Shown here: in pieces, positions 29,104 through 37,040 of the stretch
Numbering within the stretch: the first letter of the stretch is position 1
Layout of the letters: each line of letters opens with the position of its first letter
Assembly: GCA_945862065.1 (NCBI GenBank)
Contig: CAMAWT010000017.1
Coordinates: 1-61,066 of the forward strand
Length of the DNA: 61,066 nucleotides
From: Flavobacterium psychrophilum
GTDB lineage: Bacteria; Bacteroidota; Bacteroidia; Flavobacteriales; Flavobacteriaceae
Reading direction: 5' to 3'
The notes under the pieces: generated by a model
Database searches by the model: none
Told to the model about the DNA's origin: nothing
The model's input: the letters and a program-made list of their open reading frames with translations, nothing else
Translations under genes and position numbers: made by a program

Positions 29104-29838
29104 TTACCATTTAACCTCCATTGCAAAACTTACTTTTTCTTCTTTTGAAATAGTAAATATAGATTCTTTATCTTTTTTGAATTCTTTAATTGAAACTATA
29201 TCGTCATAAGCAACTTCTTTCAGATAATTTACTTCAATTTCTGTAATTTTTTCTTTCAATAATTGTTCTGGTTGTAGGGTGTCAAAACACCATTCCATAT
29301 ATTTTACACTATTGGCGTGGTTCACAATATCCAAATCTGAAAGAAAAATTTTTTTAGTACCTACCTCATTGATAGGTAACGAAATATCTATTTTTTTAAA
29401 ATCTTTTTCCGTTGCTTTTGTAGAAAATTTATCGAAATGTTCATGAGGCAAAGCGAGTGCTTCTGGTCTTCGGGTTTTCGTGTTGAAAACAGCCCAAAAT
29501 GTTTCGCAACCAATTATTTTTTCTTCATTCAAATACATTTCTAGACATCGAATGGATCTCGAATTTTCCAGCGATTGAATCCAGGTTTTTACAGTAACAA
29601 TATCGGTCCAATGTGGCAATTTTTTTATTTCTATCCTAGACCTACTGAGTACCCAAGCTTGTTGGTGTGCTTGCATATCGGTAAAACTTATCCCACCCAA
29701 CTCCGCATGTTTGGCGGCAGTAAGTTGCAATAGGTTGCACAAATCGGTATGTTTCAATTTTCCGTTTGGGTAACACTGTAAAAAATTAATTTCGTAGGTT
29801 TGTTCTAATATCGATGTGAAAAGAGGAGAAATAGGCAT
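29104..29838 (-). CDS. Acyl-[acyl-carrier-protein] thioesterase
   Basis: This 244-residue protein is a double hot-dog fold enzyme of the plant FatA/FatB-like family found in many bacteria. The first half contains the YEINFLQCYPNGKLKHTDLCNLLQ opening, and LSRSRIEIKKLPHWTDIVTVKTW. The second has DLDIVNHANSVKYMEWCFD, with the N-x-H arrangement of the catalytic site. It releases free fatty acids from acyl-ACP. It is the last gene of a three-gene minus-strand run with two envelope proteins, separated by 1 and 2 bases. A role in supplying fatty acids for lipid or lipoprotein modification is conjecture. Confidence 0.9.
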   Translation of the reverse strand: MPISPLFTSILEQTYEINFLQCYPNGKLKHTDLCNLLQLTAAKHAELGGISFTDMQAHQQAWVLSRSRIEIKKLPHWTDIVTVKTWIQSLENSRSIRCLEMYLNEEKIIGCETFWAVFNTKTRRPEALALPHEHFDKFSTKATEKDFKKIDISLPINEVGTKKIFLSDLDIVNHANSVKYMEWCFDTLQPEQLLKEKITEIEVNYLKEVAYDDIVSIKEFKKDKESIFTISKEEKVSFAMEVKW

Positions 29839-29839
29839 G

Positions 29840-30436
29840 TTAATGAACTTGAATTCCTATAGATAAAACTACTTTGTTGGAATGTCCAAAATAGTCTTTA
29901 TTTTCTTGAGATGCATTTAAATTTGCATTGAAATAATAGGCATAATGAAGTCCGCCAAAAACTGCGAACGTTTTGTCTAAATTCCTAGAAAAGTAAGAAC
30001 CTACTTTTAATTCATTGCCATATTGAGATGCAATAATTCCCTCGTCTCTATAATTTACGTCATTAACACCTATAGATATTGTTGGCGAAATGGTAAATAA
30101 ATTGTTTGCTTTTTTTTCGTATTCGATTAGTATTGATGTCGTTTTAATATTTACATGCGAAAAAGCACCAATAATTTCAGGATTTTGTAGATGTAATTTT
30201 TGCACATCAAAACCTAGACCAAATCTAAAATTTTTAACTTTTGCCAATGTTAGAGTTGTTTGAACACCAATAGATTCTTTAAAATCATTTGCAAAATAAT
30301 TGTTTCCGAAAAAACGAGGTGCCTGAATACCTAATCTAAATTCGGGTTGAAATTCAATCAACGGTTTCTTTTTTGATTTTTGAGCACTAGCTGCAATAGA
30401 ACAGAAAAGCACAAATACAAATACTATTTTTCTCAT
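29840..30436 (-). CDS. Hypothetical outer-membrane beta-barrel-like protein
   Basis: This 198-residue protein starts with a signal peptide (MRKIVFVFVLFCSIAASAQ). The rest is made of alternating hydrophobic and polar strands with many aromatic residues, for example FRLGIQAPRFFGNNYF, FRFGLGFDVQKLHL, TISPTISIGVNDV and GGLHYAYYFNANLNAS, ending in a strand VVLSIGIQVH. This looks like a small 8-strand outer-membrane barrel. I do not recognise a specific family. It lies 1 base from the thioesterase gene and 2 bases from a lipoprotein gene, so all three are probably translated from one message. Confidence 0.65.
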   Translation of the reverse strand: MRKIVFVFVLFCSIAASAQKSKKKPLIEFQPEFRLGIQAPRFFGNNYFANDFKESIGVQTTLTLAKVKNFRFGLGFDVQKLHLQNPEIIGAFSHVNIKTTSILIEYEKKANNLFTISPTISIGVNDVNYRDEGIIASQYGNELKVGSYFSRNLDKTFAVFGGLHYAYYFNANLNASQENKDYFGHSNKVVLSIGIQVH

Positions 30437-30438
30437 AT

Positions 30439-31074
30439 TTAATAGTTTATGGTATAACTAGATTGGTTATTGCCAATGGATAACGGTACTGTTACTTTCT
30501 GCACAGTTTGAGTGGTTGTGTTTTTAACTTCATATTTTAAAATAAAATCCTGATTTTTTTTAAGATAATAAACCGTTTGAAATTCACCATAAAACGAATT
30601 TATTTCATTTGCAATATCATAATCAGATTGGTATTTTATGGCATCTAAATCTATTTTTTCAACAGTTTTGTTAGGACTTTGTTGATTGAAATTTATGGAG
30701 AAAGGTATTATTTCATTTTCTTTTAATAACGTAATAGTTCCTACATTCCAATATAAACCTTCAAAATTTTCTTGGTTGATTCCAGAAACTCGAACGGGTA
30801 AATAATCGGGTGAAAATTCTAAAACTATGGTTGTCCCACTGATAGGTTTAAACATGGTAAAGTTTATAATTCCATCATTGTTAGATTTTTTTTCATAGGT
30901 CGAATTATTTGAACCATAAACTCCAAAATCTGTTCTGAGTATCATTTTTTGATTAGGAACGGGAACGCTGTTCGCATTTTCTAATTTTAAATTTAACGTA
31001 ATAATTGTTTCGCCTTCATACGGTATACCGCATGATACAAAGCAAAATGTCAAAAGTAAGAGTATTTTTTTCAT
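30439..31074 (-). CDS. Hypothetical lipoprotein
   Basis: This 211-residue protein has a short signal with lipobox CFVSC and a probable lipidated cysteine near residue 15. The mature part looks like an all-beta protein. Segments such as IITLNLKLENANSVPVPNQKMILRTDF and YEKKSNNDGIINFTMF suggest a carboxypeptidase-like or transthyretin-type beta sandwich at the N-terminus, which is a guess. I do not recognise the family. It starts a three-gene run with a barrel-like protein and acyl-ACP thioesterase, and follows miaA on the same strand after a 33-base gap. Confidence 0.6.
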   Translation of the reverse strand: MKKILLLLTFCFVSCGIPYEGETIITLNLKLENANSVPVPNQKMILRTDFGVYGSNNSTYEKKSNNDGIINFTMFKPISGTTIVLEFSPDYLPVRVSGINQENFEGLYWNVGTITLLKENEIIPFSINFNQQSPNKTVEKIDLDAIKYQSDYDIANEINSFYGEFQTVYYLKKNQDFILKYEVKNTTTQTVQKVTVPLSIGNNQSSYTINY

Positions 31075-31107
31075 ATTTCAAAAGTATAAAAATTTTCTAA
31101 ATAAGAT

Positions 31108-32040
31108 TTAATTATTTTTTTTTATCATAAGTTTAATGTTATCGATAATTGTATTCTTTTCTGTCAAATAGTCAAACCACAATACGTTTTCAGTACGTTT
31201 GAACCAAGTAATTTGTCGTTTGGCAAATCGTCTGGTATTCATTTTTATTTGTTCAATAGCAAATTCTAAAGTTGTTGTATCTTCAAAAAAGTCAAATAAT
31301 TCTCGATAACCAACCGTTTGGAGTGCATTTAGGTCTTTATGTTGGTGTAACATTTTTGCTTCTTCAAGCAACCCTTCAACAATCATATTATCAACGCGTT
31401 GGTTGATTCTTTGGTACATAATTTCTCTATCGGCTTCAAGACCAATGATGATTGGAATGAAATTTCGATGTATGTTTTTGCTTTTTAAAAAGCTAGAGTA
31501 GGGTAGGCCAGAGCCAATACATACTTCTACAAAACGCATCATTCGTTGCGGATTATGAAGCGTTTGCGGATTATTTTGAGTGAGTTGATTAAAATAGATA
31601 AGGTCTAATTGTTGCAAAGTGTTTTGCAAATAGTCGATGCCCTTTTCTTCATATTCTTTTTGAATATGAGTTCTAACATCAGGATGTATATTAGGGAAAT
31701 TGTCGAGTCCTTTTAGAATTGCGTCTGCATACAAACCCGAACCGCCAACCATGATTTGGACATTGTTTTGAATGAATAATTCATCGAGTTTTACAATCGC
31801 TTCTTTTTCAAAAGTTCCGACCGAATAGGTTTCAAAAATTGATTTATTTTGAATGAAATGATGGTTTGCTGCTGCTAATTCTTCACTGTTTGGAACAGCG
31901 GTACCAATAGTCATTTCTTTAAAAAACTGACGGCTATCACAAGAAATAATGTCACAATTAAAATGTTGTGCAAGTGAAATACTTAGCGCAGTTTTCCCAA
32001 TTGCGGTTGGACCAATAATGGTTATAAGGTAGTTGTTCAA
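31108..32040 (-). CDS. miaA: tRNA dimethylallyltransferase
   Basis: This 310-residue enzyme adds dimethylallyl to A37 of tRNAs that read UNN codons. The P-loop GPTAIGKT starts at residue 10. The ISCDSRQFFKEMTIGTA block, a GGSGLYADA motif, DVRTHI and a QRMMRFVEVC segment match MiaA. It begins with TTG at 32040: an in-frame TAA lies two codons upstream, no ATG occurs before the P-loop, and the resulting N-terminus (MNNYLITIIGPTAIGK) has the normal family length. A dispersed repeat element lies upstream. Confidence 0.96.
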   Translation of the reverse strand: MNNYLITIIGPTAIGKTALSISLAQHFNCDIISCDSRQFFKEMTIGTAVPNSEELAAANHHFIQNKSIFETYSVGTFEKEAIVKLDELFIQNNVQIMVGGSGLYADAILKGLDNFPNIHPDVRTHIQKEYEEKGIDYLQNTLQQLDLIYFNQLTQNNPQTLHNPQRMMRFVEVCIGSGLPYSSFLKSKNIHRNFIPIIIGLEADREIMYQRINQRVDNMIVEGLLEEAKMLHQHKDLNALQTVGYRELFDFFEDTTTLEFAIEQIKMNTRRFAKRQITWFKRTENVLWFDYLTEKNTIIDNIKLMIKKNN

Positions 32041-32127
32041 TTTTTAATAAATATGTTGTAAATATACTAATTCCTAATTTAAATTCCGATCTGAAATGTA
32101 TTTGAGTAATTATTCCGATTGGTGTTT

Positions 32128-32268
32128 TAGCCCAGATAGAAGTGGAAAGCCTTTTGCATTTTTTTTCTAGTTTTTCTTGACCAAAAAGAGCGACCTCAGA
32201 AGCTCCTTTTTGGGCTATAGAAAAACAGAAAAAAAAGGTAAAAGCTTGTAACGGACAGCTGGAAATAG
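32128..32268 (+). repeat. Dispersed direct-repeat/hairpin element, copy E
   Basis: It opens TAGCCCAGATAGAAGTGGAA and closes GCTTGTAACGGACAGCTGG. The central stem has CCAAAAA / TTTTTGG arms with inner GAGC / GCTC pairing (32181-32213), nested in a longer AT-rich outer stem. It lies between the exonuclease gene's stop and the miaA start on the minus strand. Confidence 0.78.
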
Positions 32269-32279
32269 CTTCTTATTAT

Positions 32280-33641
32280 TTAGAATTTAATGATTTTATG
32301 TACTTTGTTTTTTTTGAGATAACCCTGAATAATGGTGCGTGTATCTCGGTTGTTTTGCATTGGGATGAGTATGTTTTTGAGCACTTCAAGGTTTGTGATT
32401 TGGTAGTTTAAATCGAAAAAACAATAGCCTTTGTAGATGCCGTTTTCGACTAATATGGCACTTCTTTCTGATACTTTTCGGCCTTTGTCGATAATGATCA
32501 TGTTTTTGTTTTGAAACTCGATTTCTTGAATGAATTCTATTACTCTTTCGTTGTAAACTTCGGTTAGTTCAAGGTTGAGACAGGCGCCGTTGCATTCTTT
32601 AATTTTGAGTTGAAAACATCCGTTTTGCGTGTCGTAAAGTCCGTTTAACTTCTGACAAAGTTGGTGTTTATCGCTAATTCTGAATAGGAAATTTTTGGCT
32701 TCTTGAAGACTTGTAAAAGAGGTAATTTCTTTTTTGCGACCATCGGCTTTTAGGATTTTCAATTCGATATATCCATTTGAGTTAACTTCTTGGTAAAGTG
32801 CGTATTGAAAAAGCGTTTTGCGTTGCGCACGGTTGTAAATAGGTTTGTTTTTTTTGATTTCTTCACTCTCTTTAAGTAGAGCAACGAGTTCGCTACCCGT
32901 TTCTTCATGACTTACGGTAACGACTTCACGTTGAATTTTTTTACATTTTGAGGTAGAACCTGTAAAATGTTGGTTGATTCGTTTTTTGATGTTTTTGCTT
33001 TTTCCAATGTAAACCACATCACCGTTTTGGTTGTGAATGTAGTAAATGCCCACTTTATTAGGAATATTTTCGACGATATCCACTAGTTTTGGAATCATAC
33101 CGGTTTTAATTTCCGATTTTATAGTACTAGTTAGGATTTCTTTTTCTACATCTTTGTCTAGCAATAATTTGAAAAGTTTTACAGTAGCCATTGCATCGCC
33201 ACTTGCTCTGTGCCTATCGGTTATTGGAATACCAAGGCTTTTGACTAATTTTCCTAAACTATGCGATTCTTGTTCGGGAAGCAATTTTTTGGAGAGTTCT
33301 ACCGTACAAAGGGTTTCTTTAGTAAATTCGTAACCCAATCTGCGAAACTCGGTTCTCATTATTCGGTAATCAAAAGTGGTGTTGTGCGCAACAAGGATGC
33401 AACCCTCAGTAATTTCGATGATTCTTTTGGCAACTTCATAAAATTTTGGAGCGCTTCTAAGCATCGCATTATTGATGCCCGTGAGTTTTACCACAAAAGG
33501 CTGAATGGGTTTTTCGGGATTGACAAGGCTGATGAATTGATCGATGATTTCGTGCCCATCAAATTTGTAGATGGCGATTTCAGTGATTCCTTCTTCGTTG
33601 AATTGTCCTCCAGTGGTTTCTATGTCCAGTATTGCGTACAA
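32280..33641 (-). CDS. DnaQ-like exonuclease fused to a GIY-YIG nuclease domain
   Basis: This 453-residue protein has an N-terminal DEDDh 3'-5' exonuclease of the DNA polymerase III epsilon type: D6 and E8 in LDIETTGG, AHNTTFDYR, and the H-x4-D ending HRASGDA. A UvrC/Cho-like GIY-YIG nuclease follows near residues 198-220 (VGIYYIHNQNGDVVYIGKSK). The C-terminal part (about 230-453) lacks the UvrC helix-hairpin-helix ending. The combination suggests DNA repair or quality control. It begins with TTG at 33641, because an in-frame TAA lies six codons upstream and no ATG is present before DIETTGG. A heptamer array sits directly upstream. Confidence 0.9.
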   Translation of the reverse strand: MYAILDIETTGGQFNEEGITEIAIYKFDGHEIIDQFISLVNPEKPIQPFVVKLTGINNAMLRSAPKFYEVAKRIIEITEGCILVAHNTTFDYRIMRTEFRRLGYEFTKETLCTVELSKKLLPEQESHSLGKLVKSLGIPITDRHRASGDAMATVKLFKLLLDKDVEKEILTSTIKSEIKTGMIPKLVDIVENIPNKVGIYYIHNQNGDVVYIGKSKNIKKRINQHFTGSTSKCKKIQREVVTVSHEETGSELVALLKESEEIKKNKPIYNRAQRKTLFQYALYQEVNSNGYIELKILKADGRKKEITSFTSLQEAKNFLFRISDKHQLCQKLNGLYDTQNGCFQLKIKECNGACLNLELTEVYNERVIEFIQEIEFQNKNMIIIDKGRKVSERSAILVENGIYKGYCFFDLNYQITNLEVLKNILIPMQNNRDTRTIIQGYLKKNKVHKIIKF

Positions 33642-33643
33642 GT

Positions 33644-33793
33644 TAGTTATAAGTGATTAGTAATTAGTGAAAAGTGATTAGTGGAAAGTGATTAGTCTTT
33701 AGTCTTAAATCTTTCATCTTAAATCTTTCATCTTAAATCTTTCATCTTTCATCTTTCATCTTTCATCTTTCATCTTTCATCTTTCATCTTTCT
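33644..33793 (-). repeat. Heptamer tandem array directly upstream of the exonuclease/GIY-YIG gene
   Basis: From 33703 to 33793 there are 13 seven-base units: three TCTTAAA-TCTTTCA pairs, six TCTTTCA and one TCTTTCT. The adjoining stretch 33651-33696 holds three copies of AAGTGATTAGT at spacings of 21 and 14, again multiples of seven. The array lies between the yggS stop and the TTG start of the exonuclease gene, where a promoter would be expected. Confidence 0.92.
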
Positions 33794-33794
33794 T

Positions 33795-34457
33795 CTATTT
33801 TCTCACCCCAAAGATACTACTTCCAATTCGAATCATGGTACTTCCGCATGAAATTGCAAGTTGATAATCGCCAGACATTCCCATCGAGAGAATTGATAAT
33901 TGATCATTTTTCATCGATGATTCGTTTGTCTTGTTGAAAATGCTTTTCAAATGATTGAATTCTTTTTCGATTTGGGTTTTGTTGTCGGTGAAGGTTGCCA
34001 TTCCCATTAAACCTACAATTTTGATGTTTTTTAATTTTTGAAATTCATCGGATGATAAAATTTCTTCTAATTCTTTTACGTCTAATCCAAATTTTGTTTC
34101 TTCATCTGCAATGAATATTTGAAGTAAACAGTCAATTACCCGATTGTTTTTTTCGGCTTGTTTGTTTATTTCTTGCAACAATTTGAAGCTATCTACCCCG
34201 TGAATTAAATTTACAAATGGTGCAATAAGTTTTACTTTTCTAGATTGCAAATGACCAATAAAATGCCATTGAATATCTTTGGGCAGTTCTTGGTGTTTTT
34301 CTACTAATTCTTGCACATAATTTTCGCCAAAAATGCGTTGTCCTGCATTGTAAGCTTCCATTAAATCTGCCACAGGTTTGGTTTTTGAAACGGCTACCAA
34401 TGTAACATGTGGTGGAAGTTGGGATTTTATTTGGTGTAGGTTTTGTTGGATTGACAT
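33795..34457 (-). CDS. YggS-family pyridoxal-phosphate homeostasis protein
   Basis: This 220-residue protein is a full-length PLP-binding protein of the YggS/PLPBP/PROSC family, a single TIM-barrel domain like the N-terminal half of alanine racemase. The PLP lysine lies in VAVSKTKP near residue 24. The FGENYVQE block, WHFIGHLQSRKVK, LSMGMSGDYQLAI and GSTMIRIGSSIFG are all typical. It balances vitamin B6 vitamers and amino-acid pools and has no known catalysis. It ends next to a heptamer array and lies downstream of a DUF1015 gene on the same strand. Confidence 0.95.
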   Translation of the reverse strand: MSIQQNLHQIKSQLPPHVTLVAVSKTKPVADLMEAYNAGQRIFGENYVQELVEKHQELPKDIQWHFIGHLQSRKVKLIAPFVNLIHGVDSFKLLQEINKQAEKNNRVIDCLLQIFIADEETKFGLDVKELEEILSSDEFQKLKNIKIVGLMGMATFTDNKTQIEKEFNHLKSIFNKTNESSMKNDQLSILSMGMSGDYQLAISCGSTMIRIGSSIFGVRK

Positions 34458-34504
34458 TATTTTTATTTTTAACTGTTTCCAAAATGGAAATCGTTGGTTT
34501 TTAG

Positions 34505-34525
34505 TTGTCGAGGATTTCTCGACAA
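34505..34525 (-). promoter_or_regulatory. Perfect 8-bp hairpin upstream of the yggS-family gene
   Basis: TTGTCGAG and CTCGACAA flank a five-base loop, 48 bases upstream of the ATG. There is no T run, so a terminator is less likely than an operator or leader hairpin. Confidence 0.4.
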
Positions 34526-34618
34526 ATGGATATGGTTTTTTATTGTAATAATTAGAAAAATTAAATCATGATTTATTTTTTATAAAGTCTTTTCCTTTTT
34601 TTCTTTTTTCTAAAAAAT

Positions 34619-35845
34619 CTACATTTCATACACAACCAAACCACTACGAAACTTTGGTTCGATGTAAGTTGACTTTGGTGGCATGATTAAATTTTTGTCT
34701 GCCAAATTTTTAATTTCTGAAATATCACTTGGAAACAACATAAATCCTACTTCAAACTCCCCTTCGTCAACCAACTCTTTTAGGGTTGAAATAGATTGTT
34801 TACCAGGAATATATTCAATGCGTTCATCGTTTCGTAAGTCTTCTATGCCCAAAATAGGTTGCAGCACTTTATCATATAAAATTTGAGCATCAAGATTTGA
34901 TAATATTGAATTTTGTTGCTCATTTGTAGCTGTTATTTTGTAAAACAAGGCATAAAAATTGCCATCCAAATACATTCCAAATTCGAATTTGTCTTGTGGT
35001 TTCCAAAGTTCGAGGTATTTTGGTTTTATAATAAAATGTACAGCCAATTTATCTAAAAAATCTTCGACAGAATTTCCATTCAAATCTCGAATGATGCGGT
35101 TGAATTCATAAATCTTTACATTACTTTCTGCAATTAAAAAACTCATAAAATAATTTAAATTCTCATTTCCTAGATGCTTATTTTCATCATACAATAATTC
35201 TGCTGAAGCCGATCGATGGTGACCGTCAGCGATGTATAATTCAGGAATGTTTTTAAATTGATTTTCCAACAATAAAATGTCTTGTTCAGTATTTACTTTC
35301 CAAAGGGTATGAATTTCTTTATTGGTAGTTGCAAAATGATAAACCGATTGTTCCTTTTTTTTATCTAAAATAAATCTTTCAATAGTGTCATTATCTGGAT
35401 AAGTTATTAAAACAGGTTCGGTATTAAAACCTGTTTGGTTCAAATAATCTTTAAACAATTCTACACGATATTGCAACGTATCTTCGTGTTTCTTGATTAC
35501 ATTATTTTTATAATCTTCAATAGATGTGCCTGCAATAATTCCTGTAAAGGATTGATTTTTAGTTTTAATTTCGTAAATAAAAAACGCGGGATTTTCATCT
35601 TCAAATAAAACGCCATCATCTTTAAAATCTTGATATTTATTGGCTACAGCCTTAAATCTTTTGTCTAAAGTTATTTTTTGCGAATGAACAAAAGCAGGAT
35701 TCAACACATGTAAAAACGAATACGGATTAAAATCCAACCACGAAGCTAACTCCGCTGCCGAATAATCATCATAATTTCTACAAGTTACCAACCCAACTTT
35801 ATCTGGAGTTGGTCGAATTGCTTTGAAAGGTAGTATTTTACTCAT
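34619..35845 (-). CDS. DUF1015 family protein
   Basis: This 408-residue cytosolic protein begins with KILPFKAIRPTPDKVGLV, the characteristic DUF1015 opening. It contains ADGHHRSASAELL near residues 207-219 and an LPF-like ending typical of the family. The family is widespread but uncharacterised; in other Bacteroidota I recall it near serine biosynthesis genes. Here its neighbours are a YggS-like protein downstream and 3-hydroxyacyl-CoA dehydrogenase upstream on the same strand. The stretch just upstream of the start carries short degenerate repeats. A conserved DGHHR motif could be a metal or substrate site, which is inference. Confidence 0.88.
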   Translation of the reverse strand: MSKILPFKAIRPTPDKVGLVTCRNYDDYSAAELASWLDFNPYSFLHVLNPAFVHSQKITLDKRFKAVANKYQDFKDDGVLFEDENPAFFIYEIKTKNQSFTGIIAGTSIEDYKNNVIKKHEDTLQYRVELFKDYLNQTGFNTEPVLITYPDNDTIERFILDKKKEQSVYHFATTNKEIHTLWKVNTEQDILLLENQFKNIPELYIADGHHRSASAELLYDENKHLGNENLNYFMSFLIAESNVKIYEFNRIIRDLNGNSVEDFLDKLAVHFIIKPKYLELWKPQDKFEFGMYLDGNFYALFYKITATNEQQNSILSNLDAQILYDKVLQPILGIEDLRNDERIEYIPGKQSISTLKELVDEGEFEVGFMLFPSDISEIKNLADKNLIMPPKSTYIEPKFRSGLVVYEM

Positions 35846-35848
35846 AAT

Positions 35849-35915
35849 TTAGTCGAAAGTCGAAAGTCTAAAAGTCGAAAAATCTTGCTTTAAGACTTTC
35901 GATATTTGACTTTTT
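35849..35915. repeat. Short degenerate repeats with an inverted half, upstream of the DUF1015 gene
   Basis: AGTCGAAAGTCGAAAGTC and related heptamer-like units on the left are followed, after CTTGCTTT, by AGACTTTCGA and TTGACTTTTTGACT on the right. The two halves are complementary over most of their length and could form a hairpin. Confidence 0.7.
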
Positions 35916-35917
35916 GA

Positions 35918-36805
35918 CTATTTAAATTGTTTCGAAACTTTCTCTGCTTTTTTACTTTCACTATAATCATAGAAACCTTCACCCGATTTTACGCCCAATT
36001 TTCCTGCCATTACCATGTTTACTAACAATGGGCAAGGTGCATATTTTGGATTTTTGAAACCATCATACATCACATTTAATATCGAAAGACAAACATCAAG
36101 TCCAATAAAATCGGCTAGCTGCAAAGGTCCCATCGGGTGTGCCATACCTAGTTTCATTACCGTATCAATTTCTGCAACGCCAGCTACACCATTGTAAAGT
36201 GTTTCGATTGATTCATTTATCATGGGCATCAAAATTCTATTGGCAACAAAACCAGGATAATCGTTTACTTCGGTTGGAGTTTTACCTAATTTTATCGATA
36301 ATTCCATGATTATTTTAGTTACTTCATCCGAAGTAGAATAGCCACGAATAATTTCAACCAATTTCATAATCGGCACCGGATTCATAAAGTGCATTCCAAT
36401 AACTCGTTCCGGATGAACAACTTGCGCAGCTATTTGTGTAATAGAAATCGATGAAGTGTTTGATGCTAAAATCACATTATGATCACAAACCTCGCTCAAT
36501 TGTTTGAAGATGTTCATTTTTAAAGCTACGTTTTCGGTTGCGGCTTCCACAACTAAATCGCATCCTACCACACCGTCTTTTATATCAGTGTAAGTGATGA
36601 TATTTCCAATCGTTTTGTATTTATCATCTTCGGTAATTGTTCCTTTTGTTACCATTCGATCAAGGTTAGAAGCTATAGTTGCCATTCCTTTTTCTAAAGA
36701 TTTTTCAGAAATATCGATTAATTTTACGGTAAACCCGCTTTGTGCAAAGGTGTGAGCAATGCCGTTGCCCATCGTTCCTGCACCAATTACTGCAATTTGT
36801 TTCAT
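35918..36805 (-). CDS. 3-hydroxyacyl-CoA dehydrogenase (3-hydroxybutyryl-CoA dehydrogenase type)
   Basis: This 295-residue enzyme oxidises or forms 3-hydroxyacyl-CoA with NAD(H). The Rossmann loop IAVIGAGTMGNGIAH opens the protein. Downstream are SNTSSISITQIA, the HFMNPVPIMKLVEII block with the catalytic histidine, and NDYPGFVANRILMPMINE. The C-terminal helical domain ends GKLGVKSGEGFYDYS. Length and single-domain layout match short-chain 3-hydroxybutyryl-CoA dehydrogenases rather than the multifunctional beta-oxidation protein. No acyl-CoA partner genes are nearby. A tandem repeat precedes its start. Confidence 0.93.
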   Translation of the reverse strand: MKQIAVIGAGTMGNGIAHTFAQSGFTVKLIDISEKSLEKGMATIASNLDRMVTKGTITEDDKYKTIGNIITYTDIKDGVVGCDLVVEAATENVALKMNIFKQLSEVCDHNVILASNTSSISITQIAAQVVHPERVIGMHFMNPVPIMKLVEIIRGYSTSDEVTKIIMELSIKLGKTPTEVNDYPGFVANRILMPMINESIETLYNGVAGVAEIDTVMKLGMAHPMGPLQLADFIGLDVCLSILNVMYDGFKNPKYAPCPLLVNMVMAGKLGVKSGEGFYDYSESKKAEKVSKQFK

Positions 36806-36808
36806 ATA

Positions 36809-36840
36809 AAAGTTTATGAGTTTAAAAGTTTATGAGTTTA
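36809..36840. repeat. Two perfect 16-bp tandem units upstream of the hydroxyacyl-CoA dehydrogenase gene
   Basis: AAAGTTTATGAGTTTA occurs at 36809-36824 and again at 36825-36840, with a partial third copy after it. The array begins 4 bases upstream of the ATG of the minus-strand gene. Confidence 0.9.
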
Positions 36841-37040
36841 TAAGTTGTATTTAAATTAAGAATTATAATGTTTAAACGGGTATCTGATATATTTTTAGTC
36901 AAATTCTAGCTTAAATTATTTCAAGTTTTTTTTCATGAAATTGATTATCTATCCAAATTGCATTTTCCGTTATTAAGACATTATTTAAAAGTTTTGTAAA
37001 AATTATTGTTTTTCAATTCCCCCTTCCGGGGTTACAGGAA

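Noticed and set aside
33644..33793. CRISPR array
   Set aside because: The repeats are seven bases long with no spacers, and no cas genes are near.
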